In this document: one piece after another, positions 1-9,134 of the stretch
How the letters are laid out: each line of letters begins with the position of its first letter
Position numbering within the stretch: position 1 is the stretch's first letter
Notes under the pieces: generated by a model
The model's database searches: none
What the model saw: the letters and a program-made list of their open reading frames with translations, nothing else
Told to the model about the DNA's origin: nothing
Program-made: the position numbers and the translations under genes
DNA from: Aldersonia sp036524855
GTDB lineage: Bacteria > Actinomycetota > Actinomycetes > Mycobacteriales > Mycobacteriaceae
DNA: 64,000 bases
Reading direction: 5' to 3'
Assembly: GCA_036524855.1 (NCBI GenBank)
Contig: DATDBL010000399.1
Coordinates: 1 to 64,000, forward strand

Positions 1-2
1 TG

Positions 3-1145
3 CGGGTGTTGGCGCAGATCGACACCCGTGGTCTGGCGAAACAACTGGGGTCGAAGACGACCGGGGACTGGTTCGCCAACACCGGCACCGCCAACCCGGG
101 CACCGCGAAACGGATGGTGCACACCGCGGTCGGCCTCGAAACACTGCCGACGGTGGCGCAGGCCCTACGCGGTGGGGAGATCTCCGCCGAACACGCGGCC
201 GCGATCGTGACGGCGATGGCCGCGATCGACCGCGCGGCACCGGAGTTGGACGAGACCGTGCGCGCGGCGGCGATCGAGACGCTGCTGGCGGTGGCGGCGG
301 TGCACGCGCCGTACCTGGTGGCCGAGAAGGGCCGCGACCTGGCGCGGCGGTTCCATCCGCGGGAAACGGATGTGCCGTCCGAGGACACCACCCGCAACTA
401 CCTGGAGATCTCCCAGACCCGCACGGGACGCACCCGCATCGTCGGCGACCTCGACGCGCTCAACGGGGACAAACTGCGCACCGCGCTGTCGCCGCTGTGC
501 AAGCCGGCACCGGCAGCGGACGGCACCCCCGACGAGCGCACCCCATCCGAACGCAACGGCGACGGGTTCGCCACGATGCTGGATCTGTTCCTGGCCTCCG
601 GTGCCGCCCCCACCGAGGGTGGGGTGAAGCCGCATCTGGTGCTCACCGCGAAGGCACGCGACTTGGTCGCCTGCAAGGACGAAACGCCGGATCCGAAGCG
701 GTTCTGCGAGTCGGCGCCGTTCCGGTTGGAGTGGACCGGTGCGATCTCCCAGGAACTGGCGCTGATGTTGGCGTGTGACTGCACGATCAGCAAGATCCTG
801 CTCGACGACAAGGAGGTGCCGCTGCAGTTGGGGCGCACCCAGCGCCTGGTCCCGGCGAGCCTGCGCCGCGCGCTCGTCGCCCGCGACGTGGGCTGCGTGC
901 GGTGCGGCGCCCCCGCCGCCTGGTGCCAGGGCCATCACCTGGTCCATTGGAGTGACGGCGGCCCCACCGACCTGGACAACACCGCGCTGCTGTGTGGTCG
1001 GTGTCATCGTGAAATCCACCGTGGCTATTGGGGATTGACCATCGGCGAGGACGGTCACCCGTGGATCGTCCCACCCAAATGGACCGACAAACACCGAAAA
1101 CCCGTGCCGGGATTCTTCCGGCGCACCCACCAGGAGGCGGCATGA
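3..1145 (+). CDS. DUF222 / HNH endonuclease domain protein (13E12-repeat family), 5' end outside window
   Basis: The reading frame is open to the window edge. The first possible start is a GTG at 6, but the residues after it (LAQIDTRGLAKQLGSKTTGDW) correspond to the interior of the DUF222 domain, so the true start lies upstream. The DUF222 region covers about the first 240 visible residues. A C-terminal HNH nuclease module follows, with CVRCG, GHHLVHWSDGGPTDLDN and LLCGRCHREIH, which supplies the two CxxC zinc-binding pairs and the catalytic HH. These proteins are abundant, often repeated genes in mycolata. They are thought to be mobile or domesticated homing-type nucleases, but their biological role is unknown. 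Family assignment is secure; function is inferred from the HNH motif only. Confidence 0.9.
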   Translation, partial: RVLAQIDTRGLAKQLGSKTTGDWFANTGTANPGTAKRMVHTAVGLETLPTVAQALRGGEISAEHAAAIVTAMAAIDRAAPELDETVRAAAIETLLAVAAVHAPYLVAEKGRDLARRFHPRETDVPSEDTTRNYLEISQTRTGRTRIVGDLDALNGDKLRTALSPLCKPAPAADGTPDERTPSERNGDGFATMLDLFLASGAAPTEGGVKPHLVLTAKARDLVACKDETPDPKRFCESAPFRLEWTGAISQELALMLACDCTISKILLDDKEVPLQLGRTQRLVPASLRRALVARDVGCVRCGAPAAWCQGHHLVHWSDGGPTDLDNTALLCGRCHREIHRGYWGLTIGEDGHPWIVPPKWTDKHRKPVPGFFRRTHQEAA

Positions 1146-1349
1146 CGGATGCAGTCGCGACGGCGCTGTGTTCAATTCAACGACACCGGCTGCACCGTCA
1201 GCAGCTCGACTGTGGGCGCCGCGCACCCGGTCCAGCGCTCGTCGCGGACGAACAGGGCGGTCGTGCTGTGCCGCGAGTGCACCCGAAGCCCGTCGGTCAG
1301 CGTCGGCGGACAGGTCGCGGCGGCGTAGTTTTGGGCTAATAGCTCGAAT
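1146..1349. other. Short gap with a weak minus-strand reading frame
   Basis: About 200 bases separate the HNH gene from the 3' end of the LuxR-type gene. On the minus strand a frame ending near 1172 reads plausibly coding residues (NYAAATCPPTLTDGLRVHS, then WTGCAAPTVELLTVQPVSLN) but has no ATG and only an internal GTG. It could be the tail of a decayed gene. No terminator hairpin or promoter stands out. Confidence 0.25.
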
Positions 1350-2978
1350 TCACGACCGCCGCGGCGGCCCGCCGGCGGTGGCCGCGTACGCCGCGGCCTC
1401 GGCGCGGTTGCGCAGGCCCAGCTTGGTGAGGATGTGGCTGACGTGGTGCGCGGCGGTCTTGCGGCTGACGTGCAGGTGCCCGGCGATCTCGGGATTCGAC
1501 AGGCCCGCACCGAGCAGGCCGAGGACCTCCTGCTCGCGCTGGGTGAGCCGGCCCGCGTGTTTCGGGCCGATGCGGGCGCGGACCCCGAGGTCGCGCAGGA
1601 ACGCCGCAGCCCGGTCCGCGTCGGGGGCGGCCCCGAGGTCGCTGAAGGTGTCCAGTGCGCCGCGGGCGTGCCGGACCGCGGCCTCGGGGTCATCCTGGAT
1701 CAGGCTTCCTGCCAGCGCGAACCGGGCGCGGGCCACCTCGTACGGACGCTGCAGCCGCGTCCACTCGGCGAGGGCCGCCTCCAGCGGTGGGATCGCGTCG
1801 CGGGGCGCACCGCTTGATGCCGCGACGCGCCCGGCGGCGGCGTCTGCGGTCGCGCGCAGCCGCGGCGTCGAGGCCAGGTCGGCCAGGCGGCGGGCCGCGG
1901 CGTCGGCGCGTGTGAGATCACCCACAGCGAGGTGTGCGTCGACCAACAGGTCCAGCGTGCCGGGTAGGTGCGCGTGGTCCAGGCGCTGCACCGCGCGCTG
2001 GAGGTGTTGGACGGCCGCGGCGGCGCCACCGCGGGCGAGCAGCACCGCCGCGAGCGCGGCGGCCTCCTCGCCGCGCTCGCCGTCGCCGATCCGGGTGAGC
2101 AGCGCGTCGGCCTCCGACAACCGGCCCTGGCGGATCCGCAGCATCGCCAGGCGGACCGCGGCGCGGGCGTGCAGACCGGGGCAGGTCCCGGCGGTGAGCC
2201 GCAGTCCGGTGTCGAGTTCGCGTTCGGCGTCGGCCCACCGACCCGTCGCGGCCCGCACCGCGCCGAAGTAGATCCGGCATTCGGCGTAGAGGAACGGGCA
2301 GCCGTAGCGCTGGGTGAAGCGGTCGGCGACCGCACACCACCTGGCGGCGCGCTCCAGGTCTCCGGCCTGCTCGCAGGCGGCGAGCATGTCGCAGCAGGTG
2401 TAGGCGACGGTGTCGAGACTGAGGCGATCACCGGCGAGGGCAGCGGCCAGGGCCTCGTCGAGCAGCCTGAAGCCGTCGTCGTCGAGGCCCCGGCCGACCC
2501 GGATCCGCCCTAGTTGCGACAGCGCCACCAACGCGAGGTCGGCGTCGGTCCCGGCCTCCGCGAGTGCCCGCGTCGTTAGGCTTTCGGCCCGATCCAGGTC
2601 GGTGTCGCGATAACCGCGGGCGATCCACAGCCAGCCATGCAGCGTGCCCACCTCGCGGTCCGCGAGCAGGCGTTCGGCGCGGGCGAGCCAGCCGTCGGCA
2701 ACCGGCAAGTTCGCGTAGTTCGCCTTGTAGACGATCGCGAGCGAGACCGCGCAGTGAGCGGCGCTCTCGTCGTCTCCGGCTTGCCGAAAACGCGTGTAGG
2801 CCCTGGTCCAGCGCTCGATGCTGGCGTCGTTATCGCCGAGCCACCACAGCGCCGACGCCCATCCGGCCAGGGCCCGCGGGTCGTCGTCGGTGACCAGGGC
2901 CAGGGCATCGCAGGCATCCGACCACCTGCCTTCGGCGAGCGCGGCCAGTCCGACCTCGAGCGGATCTTCCGGCGCCAC
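1350..2978 (-). CDS. LuxR-family transcriptional regulator with long TPR-like N-terminal region
   Basis: A protein of about 542 residues with an Ala/Leu/Arg-rich helical repeat region, typical of tetratricopeptide-like sensors, and a C-terminal LuxR helix-turn-helix (LTQREQEVLGLLGAGLSNPEIAGHLHVS, given here only as its key segment around the final 65 residues). No ATPase Walker motif is visible, so it is not a full LAL regulator. I chose the GTG at 2978 (VAPEDPLEVGLAALAEGRW) because GGGAG lies about ten bases upstream. An ATG at 3032 is also in frame but would run into the metH promoter. The gene is divergent from metH with about 70 bases between starts. Its target is unknown; regulation of metH is possible only by position. 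Confidence 0.8.
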   Translation of the reverse strand: MAPEDPLEVGLAALAEGRWSDACDALALVTDDDPRALAGWASALWWLGDNDASIERWTRAYTRFRQAGDDESAAHCAVSLAIVYKANYANLPVADGWLARAERLLADREVGTLHGWLWIARGYRDTDLDRAESLTTRALAEAGTDADLALVALSQLGRIRVGRGLDDDGFRLLDEALAAALAGDRLSLDTVAYTCCDMLAACEQAGDLERAARWCAVADRFTQRYGCPFLYAECRIYFGAVRAATGRWADAERELDTGLRLTAGTCPGLHARAAVRLAMLRIRQGRLSEADALLTRIGDGERGEEAAALAAVLLARGGAAAAVQHLQRAVQRLDHAHLPGTLDLLVDAHLAVGDLTRADAAARRLADLASTPRLRATADAAAGRVAASSGAPRDAIPPLEAALAEWTRLQRPYEVARARFALAGSLIQDDPEAAVRHARGALDTFSDLGAAPDADRAAAFLRDLGVRARIGPKHAGRLTQREQEVLGLLGAGLSNPEIAGHLHVSRKTAAHHVSHILTKLGLRNRAEAAAYAATAGGPPRRS

Positions 2979-3032
2979 GTGTCCGATTCTCCCACCGTGA
3001 GCGGGGTGAACGGACTTGTCGGTGCCAGCCAT

Positions 3033-3038
3033 TACCCT
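3033..3038 (+). promoter_or_regulatory. Candidate -10 element (TACCCT) for leaderless metH
   Basis: TACCCT fits the actinobacterial TANNNT -10 hexamer and ends seven bases before the metH ATG at 3046. There is no Shine-Dalgarno in that gap. This places the predicted transcription start on or next to the start codon. It is an inference from spacing, supported by six similar cases in the window. Confidence 0.45.
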
Positions 3039-3045
3039 TGTCCCT

Positions 3046-6000
3046 ATGCCTTTGCCCTTCCACACCGCCCTGCTCGATGCGCTGCACCAGCGCGTCCTGA
3101 TCGGCGACGGCGCGATGGGCACCATGCTCCAGGCCGCTGACCTGTCCCTCGACGACTTCCGTGGCCTCGAGGGCTGCAACGAGATCCTCAACGACACCCG
3201 TCCCGACGTGCTGCGCGACATCCACCGCGCCTACTACGAGGCGGGCGCCGACGCCGTCGAGACGAACACCTTCGGCTGCAACCTGCCCAACCTCGCGGAT
3301 TACGACATCGCCGACCGCATCCGCGAGCTGTCGGAGAAGGGGACCAGGCTCGCCCGTGAGGTCGCCGACGAGATGGGACCGGGCCGCGACGGGATACCGC
3401 GCTTCGTGCTCGGATCGCTCGGGCCGGGGACCAAGTTGCCGACGCTGGGCCATGCCCCGTTCAACAAGTTGCGCGACGCTTACGCGGAGGCCGTGCTCGG
3501 CATGCTCGACGGGGGTGCCGATGCGCTGATGATCGAGACCTGCCAGGACCTGCTACAGGTCAAGGCCGCGGTGATCGGCAGCAAACACGCGATGGCGCAG
3601 GTGGGCCGCAGGATTCCGATCCTCACCCACGTGACGGTCGAGACCACGGGCACCATGCTGGTCGGCAGCGAGATCGGGGCCGCGCTCACCGCGCTCGAAC
3701 CGCTCGGCATCGACATGATCGGGCTGAACTGCGCGACCGGGCCCGCGGAGATGAGCGAACACCTGCGTCACCTGTCGCGGCACGCCAGCATCCCGGTGTC
3801 GGTGATGCCGAACGCCGGCCTGCCGGTGCTCGGCGCGAACGGCGCCGAGTACCCGCTCACCCCGGAGGAGCTGGCGGAGGCGCTGCACGGGTTCGTTCGG
3901 GAGTTCGGACTTTCGCTCGTCGGCGGGTGCTGCGGCACGACGCCCGAACACATCCGCCAGGTCGCCGAGGCGGTGCACGACGCACCCCTTGGTCAGCGCA
4001 ACCCGGTGCCCGAGCCGGGCGTGGCGAGCATGTACACCGCGGTGCCGTTCGAGCAGGACGCCAGCATCCTCATGATCGGGGAGCGGACGAACGCGAACGG
4101 CTCCAAGGCGTTCCGCGACGCGATGCTCGCGCAGGACTGGCAGCGCTGCCTCGACATCGCCAAGGACCAGACCCGCGACGGCGCGCACATGCTCGACCTG
4201 TGCGTGGACTACGTCGGCCGCGACGGCGCCGCCGACATGTCCGCGCTGGCGAGCCGGCTCGCGACCGCGTCGACCCTGCCGATCATGCTCGACTCCACCG
4301 AGACCCCGGTGCTGCGCGCCGGTCTCGAACACCTCGGCGGCCGCTGCGCGGTCAACTCGGTGAACTACGAGGACGGCGCCGGGCCGGAGTCGCGGTTCCA
4401 CAAGACGATGGAACTCGTCGCCGAGCACGGCGCCGCGGTGGTCGCGTTGACGATCGACGAGGTGGGCCAGGCCCGCACGGCAGCGAAGAAGGTCGAGATC
4501 GCGGAACGGCTCATCGACGACATCACGTCGAATTGGGGTCTGCGCGAGAGCGACATCATCATCGACACGCTGACGTTCACGCTTGGCACCGGTCAGGAGG
4601 AGTCGCGCCGCGACGGACTCGAGACCATCGAGGCGATCCGTGAACTCAAGCGCCGCCGCCCGGAGGTGCAGACCACGCTCGGCCTGTCCAACATCTCCTT
4701 CGGGCTCAACCCCGCCGCCCGGCAGGTGCTGAACTCGGTGTTCATGCACGAGTGCGTCGAGGCCGGACTGGACACCGCGATCGTGCACGCCTCGAAGATC
4801 CTGCCGATCAGCCGGATCCCGGACGAGCACAAAGAGGCCGCGCTCGATCTTGTCTACGACCGGCGCCGCGAGGGCTACGACCCGCTGCAGACGCTGATGG
4901 CGCTGTTCGAGGGCGTGTCGGCGGCCGACGCCCGCGCATCGCGCGCCGACGAACTGGCCGCGTTGCCGCTGTTCGAGCGGCTCGAGCGGCGCATCGTCGA
5001 CGGCGACCGCAACGGCCTCGAGGCCGACCTCGACGAGGCGATGCAGACCACGCCGCCGCTGCAGATCATCAACGAGACGCTGCTGTCGGGGATGAAGACG
5101 GTCGGCGAACTGTTCGGGTCCGGACAGATGCAGTTGCCGTTCGTGCTGCAGTCCGCCGAGGTGATGAAGACCGCGGTGGCATATCTCGAACCGCACATGG
5201 AAGCAACGGACGACGATGGCAAGGGGCGCATCGTGCTGGCCACGGTCAAGGGCGACGTGCACGACATCGGCAAGAACCTGGTCGACATCATCCTGTCCAA
5301 CAACGGCTACGAGGTGGTGAATCTCGGTATCAAACAACCGATTTCGTCGATCCTCGACGCCGCGATCGACAAGCGGGCCGACGTGATCGGGATGTCGGGG
5401 CTGCTGGTGAAATCGACCGTGGTGATGAAGGAGAACCTCGTGGAACTCAACGCGAGAGGTTTCGCGGAGCAGTTCCCGGTTCTGCTCGGCGGTGCGGCGC
5501 TGACCCGGTCCTACGTCGAGAACGACCTGACCGAGGTCTACGAGGGCGAGGTGTCCTACGCCCGCGACGCGTTCGAGGGCCTGCGGTTGATGGACAAGAT
5601 CATGACCCGCAAGCGCGGCGGGGGAGCGGACCCGGATTCTCCCGAGGCCGTCGCCGAACGAGAGAAGGCCGCCGAACGCAAGGCTCGCCACGAGCGCAGC
5701 CGCAAGATCGCGGAGAAGCGCAGGGCCGCCGAGAAACCCGTCGTGGTTCCCGAGCGCTCCGACGTCGCCGCGGACCTGCCGGTGCCGACGCCCCCGTTCT
5801 GGGGCAACCGCATCGTCAAGGGCGTGTCGCTGTCCGACTACGCCGGACTGCTCGACGAACGCGCACTCTTTCTGGGGCAGTGGGGCTTACGCGGGCAACG
5901 CGCCGGGGACGGACCCACCTACGAGGAACTCGTGGAGACCGAGGGCCGGCCCCGGCTGCGGTACTGGCTCGACCGGCTGTCCACCGACGGCGTCCTCGCG

Positions 6001-6648
6001 CATGCGGCGGTCGTGTACGGGTACTTCCCGGCGGTGTCCGACGGTGACGACGTCGTCGTGCTCTCGCACCCCACTGAATCGTCTGGTCGCTCCGCAGGCT
6101 CCGCTCCTGACCCCGATGCGCCGCAACGGTTCCGGTTCACGTTCCCGCGCCAGCAGCGCGACCGGTTCCTGTGCATCGCCGACTTCGTGCGCTCGCACGC
6201 CGACGCGCGCGAGACGGGCCGGGTGGACGTGCTGCCGTTCCAACTCGTCACGATGGGCCAGCCGATCGCCGACTTCGCCAACGAGTTGTTCGCCGCCAAC
6301 AACTATCGCGACTACCTCGAGGTGCACGGCATCGGCGTGCAGCTGACCGAGGCGCTGGCCGAGTACTGGCACAAGCGGATTCGCGAGGAGCTGACCCTCG
6401 ACGGCCATGCCGTGGCCGAGGAGGATCCGACCGAGGTCGCGGACTTCTTCAAGCTCGGCTACCGCGGCGCGCGCTACTCGTTCGGCTACGGCGCATGCCC
6501 CGACCTCGAGGACCGAGCCAAGCTGGTGGAGTTGCTCGACGCGCAGCGGATCGGCGTGCGGCTGTCGGAGGAGTTGCAGCTGCATCCCGAGCAGTCCACG
6601 GATGCGTTCGTGCTGCTGCACCCCGAGGCGAAATACTTCAACGCATGA
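3046..6648 (+). CDS. metH: Cobalamin-dependent methionine synthase
   Basis: A 1200-residue protein, close to the usual length of actinobacterial MetH. It transfers the methyl group of 5-methyltetrahydrofolate to homocysteine through cobalamin, in the cytoplasm. Domains in order are the homocysteine-binding barrel (residues about 1-320, zinc cysteines in GGCCG near 294), the pterin-binding barrel (about 340-610), the B12 cap and Rossmann domains (about 640-880, with the cobalamin histidine in DVHDIGKN near 735), and the C-terminal S-adenosylmethionine reactivation domain (about 920-1200). I start it at the ATG at 3046, not the in-frame ATG at 3016, because MPLPFHTALL is the usual N-terminus and a -10-like hexamer sits seven bases upstream. 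No B12 riboswitch is visible in the short upstream gap. It overlaps the next gene by ATGA. Confidence 0.96.
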   Translation: MPLPFHTALLDALHQRVLIGDGAMGTMLQAADLSLDDFRGLEGCNEILNDTRPDVLRDIHRAYYEAGADAVETNTFGCNLPNLADYDIADRIRELSEKGTRLAREVADEMGPGRDGIPRFVLGSLGPGTKLPTLGHAPFNKLRDAYAEAVLGMLDGGADALMIETCQDLLQVKAAVIGSKHAMAQVGRRIPILTHVTVETTGTMLVGSEIGAALTALEPLGIDMIGLNCATGPAEMSEHLRHLSRHASIPVSVMPNAGLPVLGANGAEYPLTPEELAEALHGFVREFGLSLVGGCCGTTPEHIRQVAEAVHDAPLGQRNPVPEPGVASMYTAVPFEQDASILMIGERTNANGSKAFRDAMLAQDWQRCLDIAKDQTRDGAHMLDLCVDYVGRDGAADMSALASRLATASTLPIMLDSTETPVLRAGLEHLGGRCAVNSVNYEDGAGPESRFHKTMELVAEHGAAVVALTIDEVGQARTAAKKVEIAERLIDDITSNWGLRESDIIIDTLTFTLGTGQEESRRDGLETIEAIRELKRRRPEVQTTLGLSNISFGLNPAARQVLNSVFMHECVEAGLDTAIVHASKILPISRIPDEHKEAALDLVYDRRREGYDPLQTLMALFEGVSAADARASRADELAALPLFERLERRIVDGDRNGLEADLDEAMQTTPPLQIINETLLSGMKTVGELFGSGQMQLPFVLQSAEVMKTAVAYLEPHMEATDDDGKGRIVLATVKGDVHDIGKNLVDIILSNNGYEVVNLGIKQPISSILDAAIDKRADVIGMSGLLVKSTVVMKENLVELNARGFAEQFPVLLGGAALTRSYVENDLTEVYEGEVSYARDAFEGLRLMDKIMTRKRGGGADPDSPEAVAEREKAAERKARHERSRKIAEKRRAAEKPVVVPERSDVAADLPVPTPPFWGNRIVKGVSLSDYAGLLDERALFLGQWGLRGQRAGDGPTYEELVETEGRPRLRYWLDRLSTDGVLAHAAVVYGYFPAVSDGDDVVVLSHPTESSGRSAGSAPDPDAPQRFRFTFPRQQRDRFLCIADFVRSHADARETGRVDVLPFQLVTMGQPIADFANELFAANNYRDYLEVHGIGVQLTEALAEYWHKRIREELTLDGHAVAEEDPTEVADFFKLGYRGARYSFGYGACPDLEDRAKLVELLDAQRIGVRLSEELQLHPEQSTDAFVLLHPEAKYFNA

Positions 6649-7013
6649 GCCGACCGACGATCCTCCTCGACTACCCGGTGCTCGACTGCCCGGATCCGAT
6701 CGCGCTCGCCCAGTTCTACGCCGGTGTGCTGGGCTGGGACCTGGTGCGCTCCGAGGAGGACTGGGCCGTGGTGCAGGGCCAAGGCGAGCGGCGGCTCGCG
6801 TTCCAGCTCGCGCCGGGCTTCGAGACGGTCGACTGGCCCACCGACGGTGTGGGCGCGCACCTCGACCTCGTCGTCGACGACATGGACGCCGCACAACACT
6901 GGGTGCTCGACCTCGGCGCGGACCTGGTGGAGGACGCGACCCACGACCCCGGGTTCCGGGTATTCCGCGACCCCGCGGGCCACTACTTCTGCCTGTGCCG
7001 GCGGGACCAGTGA
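6645..7013 (+). CDS. VOC-superfamily (glyoxalase-like) protein
   Basis: A 122-residue single-domain vicinal-oxygen-chelate protein. It has the family pattern of a short strand-helix module (PVLDCPDPIALAQFYAGVLGW) repeated toward the C-terminus (DPAGHYFCLC). It is translationally coupled to metH through an ATGA overlap and to the following HAD gene through a GTGA overlap, so the three are almost certainly co-transcribed. The substrate cannot be read from sequence. Such proteins may be glyoxalases, dioxygenases or resistance-type binding proteins. Coupling to metH does not by itself indicate a methionine-related role. Confidence 0.85.
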   Translation: MSRPTILLDYPVLDCPDPIALAQFYAGVLGWDLVRSEEDWAVVQGQGERRLAFQLAPGFETVDWPTDGVGAHLDLVVDDMDAAQHWVLDLGADLVEDATHDPGFRVFRDPAGHYFCLCRRDQ

Positions 7014-7735
7014 CGGGCACGTTCGCGGCCGTCCTGTGGGACATGGACGGCACGCTGCTGGACTCCGAACTGCTGTGGGACGACGCCGTCTACGAGCTGT
7101 CGGAGCGGCTGGGTCGCCGGCTCACGCCGGCGGTTCGTGAATCCACCCTCGGCAACTCGATGACCGGTGCGTTGACGAAGGTCTTCGCGTTCTGCGGCGT
7201 CGAGCCGACCGAACGGGCCTACGCGGACAGCGCGCAGTGGTTGACGACGCGGGTGGGGGAGATGTTCGAGGCGGGCCTGCCGTGGCGGCCGGGCGCGAAG
7301 GACCTGCTGGCGGCGGTGTGCGCGGCGGGGCTGGCGACGGCGCTGGTCACCAACACCGAACGGCACCTGACCGAGAAGGCGCTCGACACGATCGGTCGCG
7401 AATACTTCGACGCCACGGTGTGCGGCGACGAGGTGGCGGCCGGAAAACCGGCACCGGACCCGTATTTACGGGCCGCCGAACTGCTCGACCTGGGCCCGGG
7501 CCGGTGTCTCGCAATCGAGGATTCGCCGACCGGTTCGCGCTCCGCTCAGGCGGCGGGATGCCCGGTGCTCGTGGTGCCCTCGACCGTGCCGATCCCGCCG
7601 CGGGCGGGCATTGTCGTGACCGCGTCCCTGGCGGGGCTCGGCGTCGGCGACCTCGCCGCCGCGCACAGCGACATCGGGAACCGCGACATCGGAAATGGCG
7701 AACTCACCGCCGCGTGCGAGAATGGCGCCTCGTGA
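7010..7735 (+). CDS. HAD-superfamily phosphatase (beta-phosphoglucomutase/GPP-like)
   Basis: A 241-residue subfamily IA HAD hydrolase. It shows motif I DMDGTLLDSE with the nucleophilic aspartate, motif II in VTNTERHL, motif III Lys in GKPAPDPYL, and motif IV IEDSPTG binding magnesium. A helical cap lies between motifs I and II. It is expected to dephosphorylate a small phosphorylated metabolite, substrate unknown. The GTG start at 7010 overlaps the VOC stop, and its stop overlaps the hisE GTG. The run metH-VOC-HAD-hisE-hisG is tightly packed. The C-terminal tail (HSDIGNRDIGNGE) is a short local repeat, probably without function. Confidence 0.87.
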   Translation: MTGTFAAVLWDMDGTLLDSELLWDDAVYELSERLGRRLTPAVRESTLGNSMTGALTKVFAFCGVEPTERAYADSAQWLTTRVGEMFEAGLPWRPGAKDLLAAVCAAGLATALVTNTERHLTEKALDTIGREYFDATVCGDEVAAGKPAPDPYLRAAELLDLGPGRCLAIEDSPTGSRSAQAAGCPVLVVPSTVPIPPRAGIVVTASLAGLGVGDLAAAHSDIGNRDIGNGELTAACENGAS

Positions 7736-7995
7736 AATCCTTCGAAGCGCTGTTCGCCGAGCTCGCAGACCGCGCCGCCACCCGCCCGGTGGGGTCCGGC
7801 ACCGTCGCCGCTCTCGACGCCGGCGTTCACGCGCAGGGCAAGAAGCTGCTCGAGGAGGCAGGCGAGGTCTGGCTGGCCGCCGAGCACGAGAGCGACGAGG
7901 CGTTGGCGGAGGAACTCTCGCAGTTGTTCTACTGGGCACAGGTGATCATGGTCGGCCGGGGGCTGACGCTCGACGACGTCTACCGGCACCTGTGA
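7732..7995 (+). CDS. hisE: Phosphoribosyl-ATP pyrophosphatase
   Basis: An 87-residue all-alpha MazG-like protein, standard length for a stand-alone HisE. It hydrolyses phosphoribosyl-ATP to phosphoribosyl-AMP, the second step of histidine synthesis. The acidic metal-binding helices are visible as KLLEEAGEVWLAAEHES and EELSQLFYWAQVIM. The start is a GTG at 7732 overlapping the HAD stop codon. It is followed 32 bases later by hisG, the first-step enzyme, an arrangement shared with mycobacteria. Confidence 0.95.
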   Translation: MKSFEALFAELADRAATRPVGSGTVAALDAGVHAQGKKLLEEAGEVWLAAEHESDEALAEELSQLFYWAQVIMVGRGLTLDDVYRHL

Positions 7996-8027
7996 GCCGT
8001 CACGACCTGTACGAAAGGAATGTCGAA

Positions 8028-8879
8028 ATGCTGCGCGTCGCGGTGCCCAACAAGGGCGCCCTGTCCGAGTCCGCCGCCGAGATCCTCACCGAGGCCGGGT
8101 ACCGTCGCCGCACCGACTCGCGCGACCTGACCGTCCTCGACCCGGCCAACCAGGTCGAGTTCTTCTTCCTCCGTCCCAAGGACATCGCGATCTACGTCGG
8201 GTCCGGCGAACTCGACCTCGGCATCACCGGCCGCGACCTCGCCCTGGATTCAGCTGCCCCGGTCGACGAACGCCTCTCGTTGGGTTTCGGCCGCTCGACG
8301 TTCCGCTACGCCGCGCCCGCCGGCAAGGACTGGACTGTCGAGGACCTCTACGACAAGCGCATCGCGACGTCGTACCCGAACCTCGTCCTCGCCGACCTGT
8401 CCAAACGCGGCATCCAGGCCGAGGTGATCCGGCTCGACGGAGCAGTGGAGATCTCGATCCAGCTCGGCGTCGCCGACGCCATCGCCGACGTCGTCGGGTC
8501 CGGACGGACGCTGCGCCAGCACGACCTCGTCGCGTTCGGCGACTCGCTGTGCGACTCGCAGGGGGTGCTCATCGAGCGCCGCGGCTCCGACCAGCGCGAC
8601 AGGGCCCGCAACCAGCTCATCGCGCGCGTCCAGGGCGTCGTGTTCGCGCAGCAGTACCTGATGCTGGACTACGACTGCCCGCGGTCGCTGCTCGACCGGG
8701 CCGTGCAGATCACGCCGGGACTCGAGTCCCCGACGGTCGCGCCGCTCGCGGATCCGGAGTGGGTCGCGGTGCGTGCGATGGTGCCGCGCAAGGAGCACAA
8801 CCACGCGATGGACCGCCTCGCCGAGCTGGGCGCCAAGGCGATCCTCGCCTCCGACATCCGGTCCTGCCGGGCGTTCTGA
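8028..8879 (+). CDS. hisG: ATP phosphoribosyltransferase (long form)
   Basis: A 283-residue long-form HisG that condenses ATP and PRPP in the first, feedback-regulated step of histidine synthesis. The catalytic part begins LRVAVPNKGALSESA and carries DLGITGRDLA and the PRPP-loop region IADVVGSGRTLRQ. The last 70 or so residues form the ACT-like regulatory domain that binds histidine. The ATG at 8028 follows AAGGA with good spacing. It converges with a small minus-strand gene two bases after its stop. Confidence 0.96.
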   Translation: MLRVAVPNKGALSESAAEILTEAGYRRRTDSRDLTVLDPANQVEFFFLRPKDIAIYVGSGELDLGITGRDLALDSAAPVDERLSLGFGRSTFRYAAPAGKDWTVEDLYDKRIATSYPNLVLADLSKRGIQAEVIRLDGAVEISIQLGVADAIADVVGSGRTLRQHDLVAFGDSLCDSQGVLIERRGSDQRDRARNQLIARVQGVVFAQQYLMLDYDCPRSLLDRAVQITPGLESPTVAPLADPEWVAVRAMVPRKEHNHAMDRLAELGAKAILASDIRSCRAF

Positions 8880-8881
8880 GG

Positions 8882-9058
8882 TCAGTCGGACACGTCGCGG
8901 TCGGGGTCTGCGGCGAGCCGCACCACTGCGTGGCCGGATTCGTGTTCGAGCAAGAGCACGCCCAGTGCCTCGTCCAGCGTGGCGCCACCGAGTTCGTCGC
9001 TGGCGACGCGCGCCAGGCGGTCCCGATTCGCCTGGCTGATCCGCACGCTTGCCCGCAT
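8882..9058 (-). CDS. Small ribbon-helix-helix-like protein
   Basis: A 58-residue protein beginning MRASVRISQANRDRLARVA, which has the alternating short strand and amphipathic helix of an Arc/MetJ/CopG DNA-binding fold, followed by an acidic tail. It resembles antitoxins, but no toxin gene is next to it: trmI is divergent and hisG converges. The start is the ATG at 9058. It may be an orphan antitoxin or a small regulator. The family call rests on pattern only. Confidence 0.6.
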   Translation of the reverse strand: MRASVRISQANRDRLARVASDELGGATLDEALGVLLLEHESGHAVVRLAADPDRDVSD

Positions 9059-9134
9059 TCCCCCAGCGTACGCATCTGCAAGGCTGTGAACTCGAGACCG
9101 GCGGTCCGGAACCGACCCGAAGGAGCACCACGCG

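Noticed and set aside
2979..3045. Cobalamin riboswitch ahead of metH
   Set aside because: The upstream gap is under 70 bases, contains a -10-like hexamer next to the ATG, and shows no B12-box.
3553..5691. A 712-codon minus-strand frame inside metH
   Set aside because: Antisense shadow of a fully conserved MetH; no domain could be recognised.
8882..9058. Complete toxin-antitoxin pair with the ribbon-helix-helix protein
   Set aside because: Neighbours are hisG and trmI; no toxin-sized gene adjoins it.
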